Shown here: one piece after another, positions 43,716 to 51,900 of the stretch
Layout: each line of letters starts with the position of its first letter
Numbering within the stretch: position 1 is the stretch's first letter
Assembly (NCBI GenBank): GCA_023423835.1
Contig: JAFAEW010000045.1
Location: 1 to 53,975 of the forward strand
Origin: Bacteroidota bacterium
GTDB lineage: Bacteria > Bacteroidota > Bacteroidia > Chitinophagales > Chitinophagaceae
DNA length: 53,975 nucleotides
Direction of reading: 5' to 3'
Notes under the pieces: model-generated
Database searches by the model: none
The model's input: only the letters and a program-made list of their open reading frames with translations
What the model was told of the DNA's origin: nothing
Position numbers and translations under genes: made by a program

Positions 43716-45671
43716 TTAGTACTTTAGGAAGAGCTGTTTGGAATTTTCAAACTTGTTTTTGCTAAGAAACTGGAAGAAATAATTTCCGGCCGGAATGTCC
43801 GAAACATTGATCTGGATATTTTTACTTCCACTAATCAGCGATACCGGTAATTGCTTTACAATCCTGCCATTCATATTCGTGATCAGAATGGTTCCGTTAT
43901 CCTCCTTGTCTGACTCAATGTAAATATTCAAAACATTTTTTACCGGGTTAGGATAAACCTTGTTGATCTTCGAAGAATAAATAATGTTGATCGGCATCAA
44001 AATGATGTTACTGTATGAATATTTTCCATCGAGATCTTCCTGCTTCAAACGGTAATAATTGTTTCCGTTCAACGGCTTATTATCCGTTAATCCGTACGAT
44101 AGAATACCGGTGTTGTTTCCGTTTACGGCCTTTGAAGCAACATAGCCGATTGGAGTGAAATTGTTTCCGTCAGCGGATCGCTCTACATGAAATCCTCTGT
44201 TATTAATTTCCGTAGCGGTTTCCCAACTCAGGTCGATGGAATTGTTATTGACCGTTCCCCAGAATTTTACGATCGATACCGGCAATACTTCACCTGTTGT
44301 TCCGTCACAATTAATATTTTGTGCGTATACGTGGTTCACTGTGTCGCGGTTTTCACTCCACACTGCTACGGCAAATTTCCTGTTGGCATCTGTAAATCCG
44401 AAATTGGATTTGGCAAATCCGGAAGTTCCGATAGCAGTTGAAGCCGGTGACCAGACAAAGTTTCCGCGGGTATCAACACTGGTTGCATAAACAGAATCAT
44501 TGTCATTGTGGTAGGTAAAGATGGGATTGCTACCTGCACAGATTGATACAACTTCCGCATGTTTATTATTTGCTGCACTCATTGGAACCACCATTTTCGC
44601 CGCATCACCCAATGTTCTTGCGCCAGATTTCAGGTTAAATTTCTGGATACCAATTCCCGAATTCGCATCCGCTGCATCGGTGATATCACAAACGGCCCAG
44701 ATCGCATTAAACTGAAGTTCGTACACCACCGGGGAAAGGGTAATTCTTCTCTGATCATTCGATAATCCCGGAGCAAATGCAATTCCTTCTACTGTCCAGG
44801 GAAGTGTACCGTCTGCATTCACTTTTTGTAAATATGCACGGTGTCCGGCATCAGTCTGGGCGGTGTAACCAACGAAAAGGTTGCGACCATCGGTAGAAAT
44901 AGAGCAGTAGCCGCTACTGTCGGTATTCTTATTTGAAACCTCAACCGGTGCACTCCAAATCTGGTTTCCGAGTGTGTCAAACCTTTGTGCAAACAAATGG
45001 GTTGATGCGCCACCGTCGTAGTTTGACTGGTACACGATACTGAAAGTATTATCGGCGAAACTGTTTACCTGCGGCTGTAAGTACTTGTTGGTTGAAGGAT
45101 TGATCGTTTTAGGACTTTCCCATTGAAGCGCACCCGTTACCGCATCTACAATCTGATAGCTTATGCCTGTTCCATTGTGCCAGGCCACTACAATGTCCTG
45201 ATTGGGAAGGATGGCGGTTGTAGGGTTATAGCCTGTTCCGAGAACCAATCCGTTGTGGCCCTCTCGCCAAAAATTCTTTCCGTTCCGGTTGATCTTCATC
45301 AGGATCACCTTTTCTGATCCCTCCTGTAAATATTGATAGGCAACGACCAGATTTTCAGTGCTGTCAACGGAAGCGTGAATGCTGTATTTCAGAGAAGCCG
45401 CATCTACTTTACGGGTTGTAACCAGTGCGCCGGTATCGGCCAGAAGTCGGGCACCACTTTTATCGAGTAATTGCGCCCGCATGAAATAGCTTCTTTCGAA
45501 AAAAGAGTAATAGGCTATATACGTTTTTCCGGTATTGGTTCCAACCGTAACGGATTTCGCACTTCCATAGACGGATACGAGTTGATTTTCATCGGTATTG
45601 GCATTCCATTGTGCTTTTGAAAACAGTGCTGCTACGCAAAACACTACTAAAAGGTAGAGGTTTTTCATCAT
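43716..45671 (-). CDS. Surface/secreted T9SS cargo protein (paralogue of the 51.9 kb gene)
   Basis: 651 residues. Signal peptide (1-21, ending SKAQ), a long repetitive beta-rich body of propeller-like strands (e.g. GKTYIAYYSFFERSYFMRAQ, NPTTAILPNQDIVVAWHNG, YFLQ-type strands), a fibronectin-like stretch (about 480-560, VSIVKFWGTVNNNSIDLSWE, GFHVERSADGNNF) and a type A T9SS sorting domain (about 575-651, NKVYPNPVKNVLNIYIES). It therefore should cross the outer membrane by type IX secretion and be cleaved or anchored there. The first 480 residues are homologous over full length to the other T9SS gene in the window. Function unknown. Confidence 0.9.
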   Translation of the reverse strand: MMKNLYLLVVFCVAALFSKAQWNANTDENQLVSVYGSAKSVTVGTNTGKTYIAYYSFFERSYFMRAQLLDKSGARLLADTGALVTTRKVDAASLKYSIHASVDSTENLVVAYQYLQEGSEKVILMKINRNGKNFWREGHNGLVLGTGYNPTTAILPNQDIVVAWHNGTGISYQIVDAVTGALQWESPKTINPSTNKYLQPQVNSFADNTFSIVYQSNYDGGASTHLFAQRFDTLGNQIWSAPVEVSNKNTDSSGYCSISTDGRNLFVGYTAQTDAGHRAYLQKVNADGTLPWTVEGIAFAPGLSNDQRRITLSPVVYELQFNAIWAVCDITDAADANSGIGIQKFNLKSGARTLGDAAKMVVPMSAANNKHAEVVSICAGSNPIFTYHNDNDSVYATSVDTRGNFVWSPASTAIGTSGFAKSNFGFTDANRKFAVAVWSENRDTVNHVYAQNINCDGTTGEVLPVSIVKFWGTVNNNSIDLSWETATEINNRGFHVERSADGNNFTPIGYVASKAVNGNNTGILSYGLTDNKPLNGNNYYRLKQEDLDGKYSYSNIILMPINIIYSSKINKVYPNPVKNVLNIYIESDKEDNGTILITNMNGRIVKQLPVSLISGSKNIQINVSDIPAGNYFFQFLSKNKFENSKQLFLKY

Positions 45672-45707
45672 TTTTTGATTTAGTTTACAATTAGTTATGA
45701 TATAGAA

Positions 45708-45727
45708 AATGGCAAAAGCATGCCATT
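45708..45727 (-). terminator. Candidate terminator of uvrB
   Basis: AATGGCA (45708-45714) and TGCCATT (45721-45727) form a 7-bp stem with a 6-nt loop; read on the minus strand it is followed by TTTTC. It lies between the uvrB stop and the T9SS gene start. Confidence 0.5.
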
Positions 45728-45777
45728 CTCCAAATTTCTAAAACAAAAACTCGAAAAACAAATTTTAAACCAGACGG

Positions 45778-47811
45778 TTATTTTATAGATTCAAGGTCTT
45801 TTTGCATTTTAAACATCTCATCCCGCAGTCTCGCCGCCTCCATAAAATCAAGATCACGGGCCGCCTTTTCCATCTCCTTTTTGATTTTTCTGATCGCCTT
45901 TTCAATCTGTGGAATCGTCTTATAATCTTCCCCTGTATCGGCAGCCTCGGGCACCTCCTGACCTGTATCCACAGCATAAGGACTCTTTGGATCATATCCC
46001 TTAATATCCAATACAGCCGTTTGTTTCATGATTTGATCAATAGACTTCTTTACGGTTTTCGGCTGTATGTTGTGCTCAATATTATAGGCGAGTTGTTTCT
46101 CTCTTCTGCGATTGGTTTCGTCTATCGTTCGTTGCATGCTTTCGGTCATCTTATCGGCATAAAAGATTACGAGTCCATCCACATTCCTGGCTGCCCTTCC
46201 GGCGGTTTGCGTAAGCGATCTCTCGTTTCTCAGGAAACCTTCTTTGTCGGCATCGAGGATGGCAACCAACGAAACTTCAGGAAGGTCAAGGCCTTCTCTC
46301 AGCAGGTTTACGCCAACAAGAACGTCAATTTCTCCCAACCTCAACTGTCGCAAAATTTCCACACGTTCCAAAGTTTCAACATCACTGTGGATATATTTGG
46401 ACTTTATGTTGATCCGCTGCAGGTATTTATCCATCTCTTCGGCCATGCGTTTGGTCAAAGTTGTTACCAAAACGCGATCTCCTTTCTTCACCCGTTTATC
46501 AATTTCGTCCAAAAGATCGTCAATCTGGTTGATACTCGGACGCACTTCGATGGGCGGATCAAGCAATCCGGTCGGACGAACAACCTGTTCTACCACCACT
46601 CCGCCGGTTTTTTCCAGTTCAAAATCGCCTGGTGTGGCGCTCACGAAAACCTGTTGTCCCAACATGCTTTCAAACTCGTTGAAATTCAGCGGCCGGTTAT
46701 CCAGAGCACTGGGCAGCCGGAATCCGTAATCCACCAAAACGAGTTTTCTGCTACGGTCACCCCCATACATGCCGGCCACCTGCGGAACCGTCTGATGGCT
46801 TTCATCTATCATACAAACAAAGTCCCTCGGAAAATAATCGAGCAGACAAAATGGCCTCGATCCGGGAACCCGTCCGTCAAAAAACCGCGAGTAGTTTTCA
46901 ATACCGTTGCAATAGCCCAGTTCCCTGATCATTTCCAGATCGTACTCCACTCTTTCCTTGATTCGTTGTGCTTCAATCAACCTTCCCTGGGAGCGGAAAT
47001 ATTCTACCTGTCTTGCGGTTTCATCCTGAATATCATGGATGATGCCCACCATCCTGTCTTTGGGAGCAATATAAAGGTTGGCAGGAAAAATCGCGGCATT
47101 GTCTACCCTTTGAATCCTCTTATTCGTTACCACGTCGATCTGCTCAATGTCTTCAATCTCGTCGCCAAAAAATGTAATCCTGAGACCATGATCTGCATAG
47201 GGCAGATTAATATCAACGGTATCTCCTTTTACCCTGAAGGTTCCCCTCTTAAATTCCAACTGAGACCGGCTGTACAGGCTGTTCACAAGCGAGTGTAAAA
47301 ATCCCTGACGGGAAACCGAATTGCCGGTCTGGATGCGCACGATTCCGTTTTCAAATTCGGCAGGATTTCCAATTCCATAAATGCAGCTCACACTTGCCAC
47401 CACGATGATGTCTCTTCTTCCTGTCAGTAGCTGACTGGTGGTGTGCAACCGTAATTTATCCAGTTCTTCATTAATGCTCAGATCCTTTTCAATGTATACA
47501 TCGCTTACAGGCATGTAGGCTTCGGGCTGATAATAATCATAATAGCTTACAAAATAACCGACGGCATTATCCGGAAAAAACTGTTTGAATTCACCATACA
47601 GCTGTGCAACGAGCGTCTTATTGTGTGTGAGAACCAACGTCGGTCTCTGCACATTTGCAATAACGTTGGCCATGGTAAAAGTTTTACCACTTCCCGTTAC
47701 GCCCAGTAGAGTTTGATATTTTTCTCCTCTTTCAATTCCTTCGGTTAGTTGCCTGATTGCTTCCGGCTGGTCGCCCGAGGGCTCATAAGAGGTGTTCAAT
47801 TGGAATGGCAT
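45778..47811 (-). CDS. uvrB: UvrABC excision nuclease subunit B
   Basis: Damage-verification helicase of nucleotide excision repair. 677 residues: Walker A LLGVTGSGKTFTMAN, the beta-hairpin region FVSYYDYYQPEAYMP that clamps DNA, ASVSCIYGIG, DEAD-like FVCMIDESHQT, helicase motif GVNLLREGLDLPEVSLVAI, TQTAGRAARN, and a C-terminal UVR domain (about 625-675, IPQIEKAIRKIKKEMEKAARDLDFMEAARLRD) for UvrC contact. A TAACTTG sequence ends 4 nt before the ATG, reminiscent of the leaderless promoters nearby but one base short of consensus. A very long antisense open frame runs opposite it (45802-47298). Confidence 0.98.
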   Translation of the reverse strand: MPFQLNTSYEPSGDQPEAIRQLTEGIERGEKYQTLLGVTGSGKTFTMANVIANVQRPTLVLTHNKTLVAQLYGEFKQFFPDNAVGYFVSYYDYYQPEAYMPVSDVYIEKDLSINEELDKLRLHTTSQLLTGRRDIIVVASVSCIYGIGNPAEFENGIVRIQTGNSVSRQGFLHSLVNSLYSRSQLEFKRGTFRVKGDTVDINLPYADHGLRITFFGDEIEDIEQIDVVTNKRIQRVDNAAIFPANLYIAPKDRMVGIIHDIQDETARQVEYFRSQGRLIEAQRIKERVEYDLEMIRELGYCNGIENYSRFFDGRVPGSRPFCLLDYFPRDFVCMIDESHQTVPQVAGMYGGDRSRKLVLVDYGFRLPSALDNRPLNFNEFESMLGQQVFVSATPGDFELEKTGGVVVEQVVRPTGLLDPPIEVRPSINQIDDLLDEIDKRVKKGDRVLVTTLTKRMAEEMDKYLQRINIKSKYIHSDVETLERVEILRQLRLGEIDVLVGVNLLREGLDLPEVSLVAILDADKEGFLRNERSLTQTAGRAARNVDGLVIFYADKMTESMQRTIDETNRRREKQLAYNIEHNIQPKTVKKSIDQIMKQTAVLDIKGYDPKSPYAVDTGQEVPEAADTGEDYKTIPQIEKAIRKIKKEMEKAARDLDFMEAARLRDEMFKMQKDLESIK

Positions 47812-47932
47812 GGCGCAAGTTAATTAATTTCCTTTCAGAAGAAAGTTGTAAAAAGCCGAAATTTGGGCAATCTTTGGCTATTCTTACAAAAAAAGATCGT
47901 CCTGTCTTTTTTATTTTTTCAGTCCCTTTCAC

Positions 47933-47940
47933 TACCTTTG
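47933..47940 (+). promoter_or_regulatory. -7 promoter element of atpG (TACCTTTG)
   Basis: Exact TAnnTTTG, 44 nt before the ATG at 47985, in the divergent uvrB-atpG gap. It shows that atpG has its own promoter. Confidence 0.65.
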
Positions 47941-47984
47941 CGGCCAATTTTGAGGCCGGGAGGCTTCCATCAAACAGAACCATT

Positions 47985-48866
47985 ATGGCAGGCCAATTAA
48001 AAGAAGTTCGCAACCGAATTAAATCTGTAGAAAGTACGCAGCAAATCACCAAAGCTATGAAGATGGTAAGTGCGGCAAAACTGCGTCGTGCTCAGGATGC
48101 CATTATTCAGATGCGGCCGTATGCCCAGAAACTTCAGGAGATGCTGAGCAATATCGTGAGCAGCACTGAAGGGGATATCAAAATAAAGCTTGCTGAAGAA
48201 CGTGCGGTGGAAAAAGTGTTGATCATCTTAATCACAAGTGACCGCGGATTGGCAGGTGCCTATAATTCAAATCTTGTGAAGACCGCCCGTCAATTGATTG
48301 CGGAAAAATATGGAGTTCCGTTCAATAAGGGAAAAGTTACCGTCTGGAATATCGGGAAAAAAGGATTTGAAAGTTTGAGCAAACTCGGATATCATACCGA
48401 TGCCCGGTTCAGAGATATTTTCTTAGACCTGACTTTTGAAAACGTACAGGCAGTTTCCAAAGCCGCGATGGAGGCATTTGAAAACAATGAATTCGATGCG
48501 GTTGAAATTGTTTACAGCGAATTTAAAAACGCCGCTACCCAGAGGTTTCAGGCCGAACAATTCCTTCCGATCCCAAAAGTTACACACCAGGAAGGATCCA
48601 AAAATGCAGACTTCATCTTCGAGCCGGATAAAACAGAACTGATCGCCGAACTGATGCCTAAGATCCTCAACACCCAATTATATAAGGCAGTACTGGATGC
48701 AAATGCGAGTGAACATGGCGCGAGAATGACCGCAATGGATAAGGCAAGTGAAAATGCGAATGAGTTGCTGAAATCACTTCGAATCTCCTATAACCGGGCG
48801 AGACAGGCAGCCATCACAACCGAACTGACCGAGATTGTGAGCGGAGCCGCAGCACTTGCCGGATAA
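47985..48866 (+). CDS. atpG: F0F1 ATP synthase gamma subunit
   Basis: Central rotor shaft of the F1 ATPase. 293 residues: MAGQLKEVRNRIKSVESTQQ, ITKAMKMVSAAKLRRAQDA (N-terminal helix), VLIILITSDRGLAGAYNSN, and the C-terminal helix HGARMTAMDKASENANELLK with YNRARQAAITTELTEIVSGA. The open frame upstream (to 47757) is not part of the protein, since it reads through the promoter and lacks homology. No other atp genes flank it; it is followed by scpB. This is an unusual solitary location for an F1 subunit. Confidence 0.97.
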   Translation: MAGQLKEVRNRIKSVESTQQITKAMKMVSAAKLRRAQDAIIQMRPYAQKLQEMLSNIVSSTEGDIKIKLAEERAVEKVLIILITSDRGLAGAYNSNLVKTARQLIAEKYGVPFNKGKVTVWNIGKKGFESLSKLGYHTDARFRDIFLDLTFENVQAVSKAAMEAFENNEFDAVEIVYSEFKNAATQRFQAEQFLPIPKVTHQEGSKNADFIFEPDKTELIAELMPKILNTQLYKAVLDANASEHGARMTAMDKASENANELLKSLRISYNRARQAAITTELTEIVSGAAALAG

Positions 48867-48895
48867 TGCAAATGCCTTATTCTCCACTATTTTCC

Positions 48896-48903
48896 TATCT
48901 TAG
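48896..48903 (+). promoter_or_regulatory. Weak -7-like element immediately before scpB (TATCTTAG)
   Basis: One mismatch to TAnnTTTG and only 3 nt (TTT) before the ATG at 48907. scpB may instead be transcribed from the atpG promoter, as the gap is 40 bp. Confidence 0.35.
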
Positions 48904-48906
48904 TTT

Positions 48907-49632
48907 ATGAACAATAACGGTATGGAAATTAATCAGATTATTCCGCACATTGAAGCGCTGATCTTTGCCAGTGAAAAGCCTCTCACCAATGCTGAGATCG
49001 TGGAGTTGATCAATAATGCATTCGGATTTTTAGATCAACGTATCTCCATTCAGCAGGTCGAATCGGCCATCGGGGGAATATGCGAAAAATACAAAAGCGA
49101 GTTTTATCCTTTTGAAGTGACCGAAAGTGGCGGCGGCTGGCAGTTTCTCACCAAAAAGGAATTTCATCCTACCCTTGTTCAGTTGAACAGCGAAAAATTT
49201 CTGAAACGATTATCGAATGCCGCCATCGAAACTCTTTCCATCATTGCCTACAAACAGCCGGTAACAAAGGGGGAAATTGAATCGATCAGAGGCGTCAACA
49301 GCGATTACAGCATGCAGAAGCTGCTCGAAAAGGAACTGATTGTGATCACGGGAAGAAATGAGCATCTTCCCGGGAAACCGTTGTTGTATGCCACTTCAAA
49401 AAACTTTATGGACTATTTCGGAATCAATTCCACCCTGGATCTCCCAAAGATCAAAGAAGTGTTATCTGAACAACTCGTGGAACCCACCATTATCCAAAAC
49501 ACAGGATTGAATAAGGATGGAATGGCCGGCGATCTCTTTGCTGTTGACAGGGAAGGAAACCTGGTGGCAAATCCTGATCTGGCGCAGGAAGCGGAAAATG
49601 AAGACGAAACAAAGGACGGTTCTCAAGAATAA
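48907..49632 (+). CDS. scpB: SMC-ScpAB complex subunit ScpB
   Basis: Winged-helix partner of ScpA and SMC in chromosome condensation and segregation. 241 residues; signatures IEALIFASEKPLTNAEI, GWQFLTKKEFHPTLVQLN, LSNAAIETLSIIAYKQPVTKGEIESIRGVNSDYSMQKLLEKELI and GRPL-type PGKPLLYATSKNFMDYFGI. The C-terminal ~40 residues are acidic (EAENEDETKDGSQE) and probably unstructured. The start could be 48907 or the ATG at 48922. Followed by lysA after 52 bp; scpA is not nearby. Confidence 0.95.
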   Translation: MNNNGMEINQIIPHIEALIFASEKPLTNAEIVELINNAFGFLDQRISIQQVESAIGGICEKYKSEFYPFEVTESGGGWQFLTKKEFHPTLVQLNSEKFLKRLSNAAIETLSIIAYKQPVTKGEIESIRGVNSDYSMQKLLEKELIVITGRNEHLPGKPLLYATSKNFMDYFGINSTLDLPKIKEVLSEQLVEPTIIQNTGLNKDGMAGDLFAVDREGNLVANPDLAQEAENEDETKDGSQE

Positions 49633-49672
49633 CAATTTTCCTTTCTGAAAGCAAAATGTAAAACCATGGTTT

Positions 49673-49680
49673 TACCTTCG
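49673..49680 (+). promoter_or_regulatory. -7-like element of lysA (TACCTTCG), leaderless geometry
   Basis: One mismatch to TAnnTTTG; GCAA separates it from the lysA ATG at 49685, the same 4-nt spacing as nadC, pheS and gltX. Confidence 0.5.
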
Positions 49681-49684
49681 GCAA

Positions 49685-50899
49685 ATGATCCAACCATTGT
49701 CGAAAAAGCAGATTATTAAGATCGCACACCAGTTCGGTACGCCGGTTTACATTTATCATTCCAACCAAATAGAAGAGAAATTTCAGCAACTGAGAAAGGC
49801 GTTCAAAAGTTGCGATGCAAAATTCTTTTATGCCTGCAAAGCGCTTTCGAATATCAACATCTTAAAGCTAATGCTTCAGATCGGTGCAAATCTCGACTGC
49901 GTCAGCATCTACGAAGTGAAGCTGGGTTTGAAAGCGGGATTTAAACCGCAGCAGATCTTGTTTACGCCCAACTGTGTTGATTTCTCGGAAATTGAGGCAG
50001 GAAAGGATCTCGGTGTTCACATAAATATTGATAATATCTCCATCCTGGAACAGTTTGGAAATAAGTTCGGAAACACCTATCCGATCTGCATCCGGCTCAA
50101 TCCGCATATTATGGCAGGCGGAAATTTTAAGATTTCTACCGGTCATGTGGATAGCAAATTCGGCATCTCGATCCATCAGCTGCGTCATATTGAACGGGTT
50201 GTTCAAACGACGGGTCTTAAGGTGGAAGGATTACACATGCATACGGGCAGTGAAATAAAAGATGTAAACGTTTTCCTTCAGGGACTCGACATCATGCTCA
50301 ACGCAGCCGCCGCTTTCAGCGATCTGAAATACATAGACCTTGGAAGTGGATTTAAGGTTCCTTATTTTCCTGATGACGTAAAAACAGATATCAAAGAATT
50401 GGGAAAAAAGGTTTGCGAAACCTTCGAGAATTTTGAAAAAAATTACGGCAGAAAAATGGAGATCTGGTTTGAACCGGGGAAATTTCTCGTGAGTGAGGCA
50501 GGATATTTTGTCGTGAAGGCAAATGTAGTGAAGCAAACGACAGCCACCGTCTTTGTGGGAGTCGATAGCGGATTTAATCATTTGATCAGGCCGATGTTTT
50601 ACGAAGCCTATCACCGGATCGAAAATATATCACATCCGAAAGGAGCTGAAAGGATTTATACGGTGGTAGGAAACATTTGCGAAACCGACACCTTTGCCTG
50701 GGATCGAAAGTTGAATGAAGTCCGCGAAGGCGATTTGCTCGTTTTTTATAATGCCGGCGCCTACGGCTTTGAAATGAGCAGCAATTTCAATTCAAGATTA
50801 AAACCTGCGGAAGTACTAGTGAAAGATGAGGATGTATTTCTCATCAGAAAAAGGGATGAGTTTGACGATCTTCTCAGAAATCAGATTGAGGTTTTATAA
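49685..50899 (+). CDS. lysA: Diaminopimelate decarboxylase
   Basis: PLP enzyme making L-lysine from meso-diaminopimelate. 404 residues. PLP-binding Lys in FFYACKALSNINILKLM, EGLHMHTGSEI, phosphate-binding GSGFKVPYF, EPGKFLVSEAGYFV, catalytic Cys in NICETDTFAWDR, and the terminal NAGAYGFEMSSNFNSRLKP. It is a slightly short class-III PLP fold enzyme typical of Bacteroidota. It ends 3 bp before the convergent MlaF ATPase stop. Confidence 0.97.
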   Translation: MIQPLSKKQIIKIAHQFGTPVYIYHSNQIEEKFQQLRKAFKSCDAKFFYACKALSNINILKLMLQIGANLDCVSIYEVKLGLKAGFKPQQILFTPNCVDFSEIEAGKDLGVHINIDNISILEQFGNKFGNTYPICIRLNPHIMAGGNFKISTGHVDSKFGISIHQLRHIERVVQTTGLKVEGLHMHTGSEIKDVNVFLQGLDIMLNAAAAFSDLKYIDLGSGFKVPYFPDDVKTDIKELGKKVCETFENFEKNYGRKMEIWFEPGKFLVSEAGYFVVKANVVKQTTATVFVGVDSGFNHLIRPMFYEAYHRIENISHPKGAERIYTVVGNICETDTFAWDRKLNEVREGDLLVFYNAGAYGFEMSSNFNSRLKPAEVLVKDEDVFLIRKRDEFDDLLRNQIEVL

Positions 50900-50902
50900 T
50901 TA

Positions 50903-51733
50903 TTATCCGTCGAGCGGTTTGGGCGCATTCAGTAATTCATCCATATTTCTGTCGTTAGAGATCTTCCCTTTCATCTCAAGCTGTCGCATGTCTTTGGCAT
51001 CCTGCAGAAATTCAGAGGCGAAGATAAATTTGTTGAGAACCTCGTTGTTGTTGAAGATAATTTCTTTGTTTGTTCCTTCCCATTCTTTTTTGCCCTCATA
51101 CAAATACACAATGTGATCGCCGATTTCCATCACACTGTTCATATCATGGGTTACAACAAGGGTGGTGATATTGTATTCCGTTGTAATTTCTTTGATCAGT
51201 TGGTCTATAACAAGCGAAGTTTGTGGATCAAGACCCGAATTCGGTTCATCACAAAACAGGTATTTGGGATTCAGGACGATTGCCCGCGCAATTCCCACCC
51301 TTTTTTTCATTCCCCCGCTGATCTCTGAAGGATATTTTTTATGCGCCTCTTTAAGCTCAACCCTTGCGAGAACCTCATCCACCCTTTTTTTTCTCTCCGA
51401 ATATTTGTCGGTAGAGAACATGCTGAGGGGAAACATCACATTTTCTTCCACCGTCATGGAATCAAACAGGGCTGATCCCTGAAACAACATTCCGATCTGT
51501 TGCCGCAAAGCCGTTCTTTCTTCGCGGCTCATTCCAAGCATATTTTTTCCATCGTAGATGATTTCACCGCTGTCAGGTTTAAACAGGCCGACGATGCATT
51601 TTGTGAAGACTGTTTTTCCGCTTCCGCTCGATCCGATAATGAGGTTACATTTTCCGGTATCCATAACCGCACTGATACCTTTCAAAATTTCCTTATCTCC
51701 AAACGACTTCTTAAGATTTTTTACTTCAATCAT
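50903..51733 (-). CDS. mlaF: MlaF-type ABC transporter ATPase
   Basis: ATPase of a lipid (Mla/Mce-type) or related transporter. 276 residues. Walker A GSSGSGKT (34-41), Q-loop LFQGSALFDSMTVEEN, ABC signature EISGGMKKRVGIARAI, Walker B YLFCDEPNSGLDP and the H-loop VVTHDMNSV. The F-Q-G-S-A-L-F-D-S-M-T-V-E-E-N stretch and the KKR after the signature are characteristic of MlaF-like proteins. The C-terminal 40 residues form a family-atypical tail. It is a lone ATPase; the mlaE permease of the window lies 12 kb away. Confidence 0.92.
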   Translation of the reverse strand: MIEVKNLKKSFGDKEILKGISAVMDTGKCNLIIGSSGSGKTVFTKCIVGLFKPDSGEIIYDGKNMLGMSREERTALRQQIGMLFQGSALFDSMTVEENVMFPLSMFSTDKYSERKKRVDEVLARVELKEAHKKYPSEISGGMKKRVGIARAIVLNPKYLFCDEPNSGLDPQTSLVIDQLIKEITTEYNITTLVVTHDMNSVMEIGDHIVYLYEGKKEWEGTNKEIIFNNNEVLNKFIFASEFLQDAKDMRQLEMKGKISNDRNMDELLNAPKPLDG

Positions 51734-51868
51734 TATTTAGCTTCCGTTTATGAATGATACTGCAAATTATAAACCTTTTTACAATAACAATGGAATGACT
51801 GGCGACAAAGGCAACTAATTTAAATTCAAGCTCATGCATATCAAAATTAATTGTTAAAAGAAAAAAAT

Positions 51869-51886
51869 TGTCCTTACTTTAGGACA
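51869..51886 (+). promoter_or_regulatory. Inverted repeat over the promoter of the second T9SS gene
   Basis: TGTCCT (51869-51874) and AGGACA (51881-51886) pair across TACTTT. The centre overlaps TACTTTAG, a one-mismatch -7 element 18 nt before the ATG at 51901. It may be an operator or an RNA hairpin; the stem is short (6 bp). Confidence 0.35.
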
Positions 51887-51900
51887 CAAAACTTTTATTT

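Noticed and set aside
45802..47298. 498-codon open frame on the plus strand opposite uvrB
   Set aside because: It is fully antisense to a certain uvrB gene, has no recognisable domain, is rich in His/Phe/Ile as expected for a reverse-frame shadow, and has no promoter element.
47757..47984. 76-codon upstream extension of atpG
   Set aside because: It overlaps the uvrB start and the atpG promoter, and the family N-terminus begins at the ATG at 47985.
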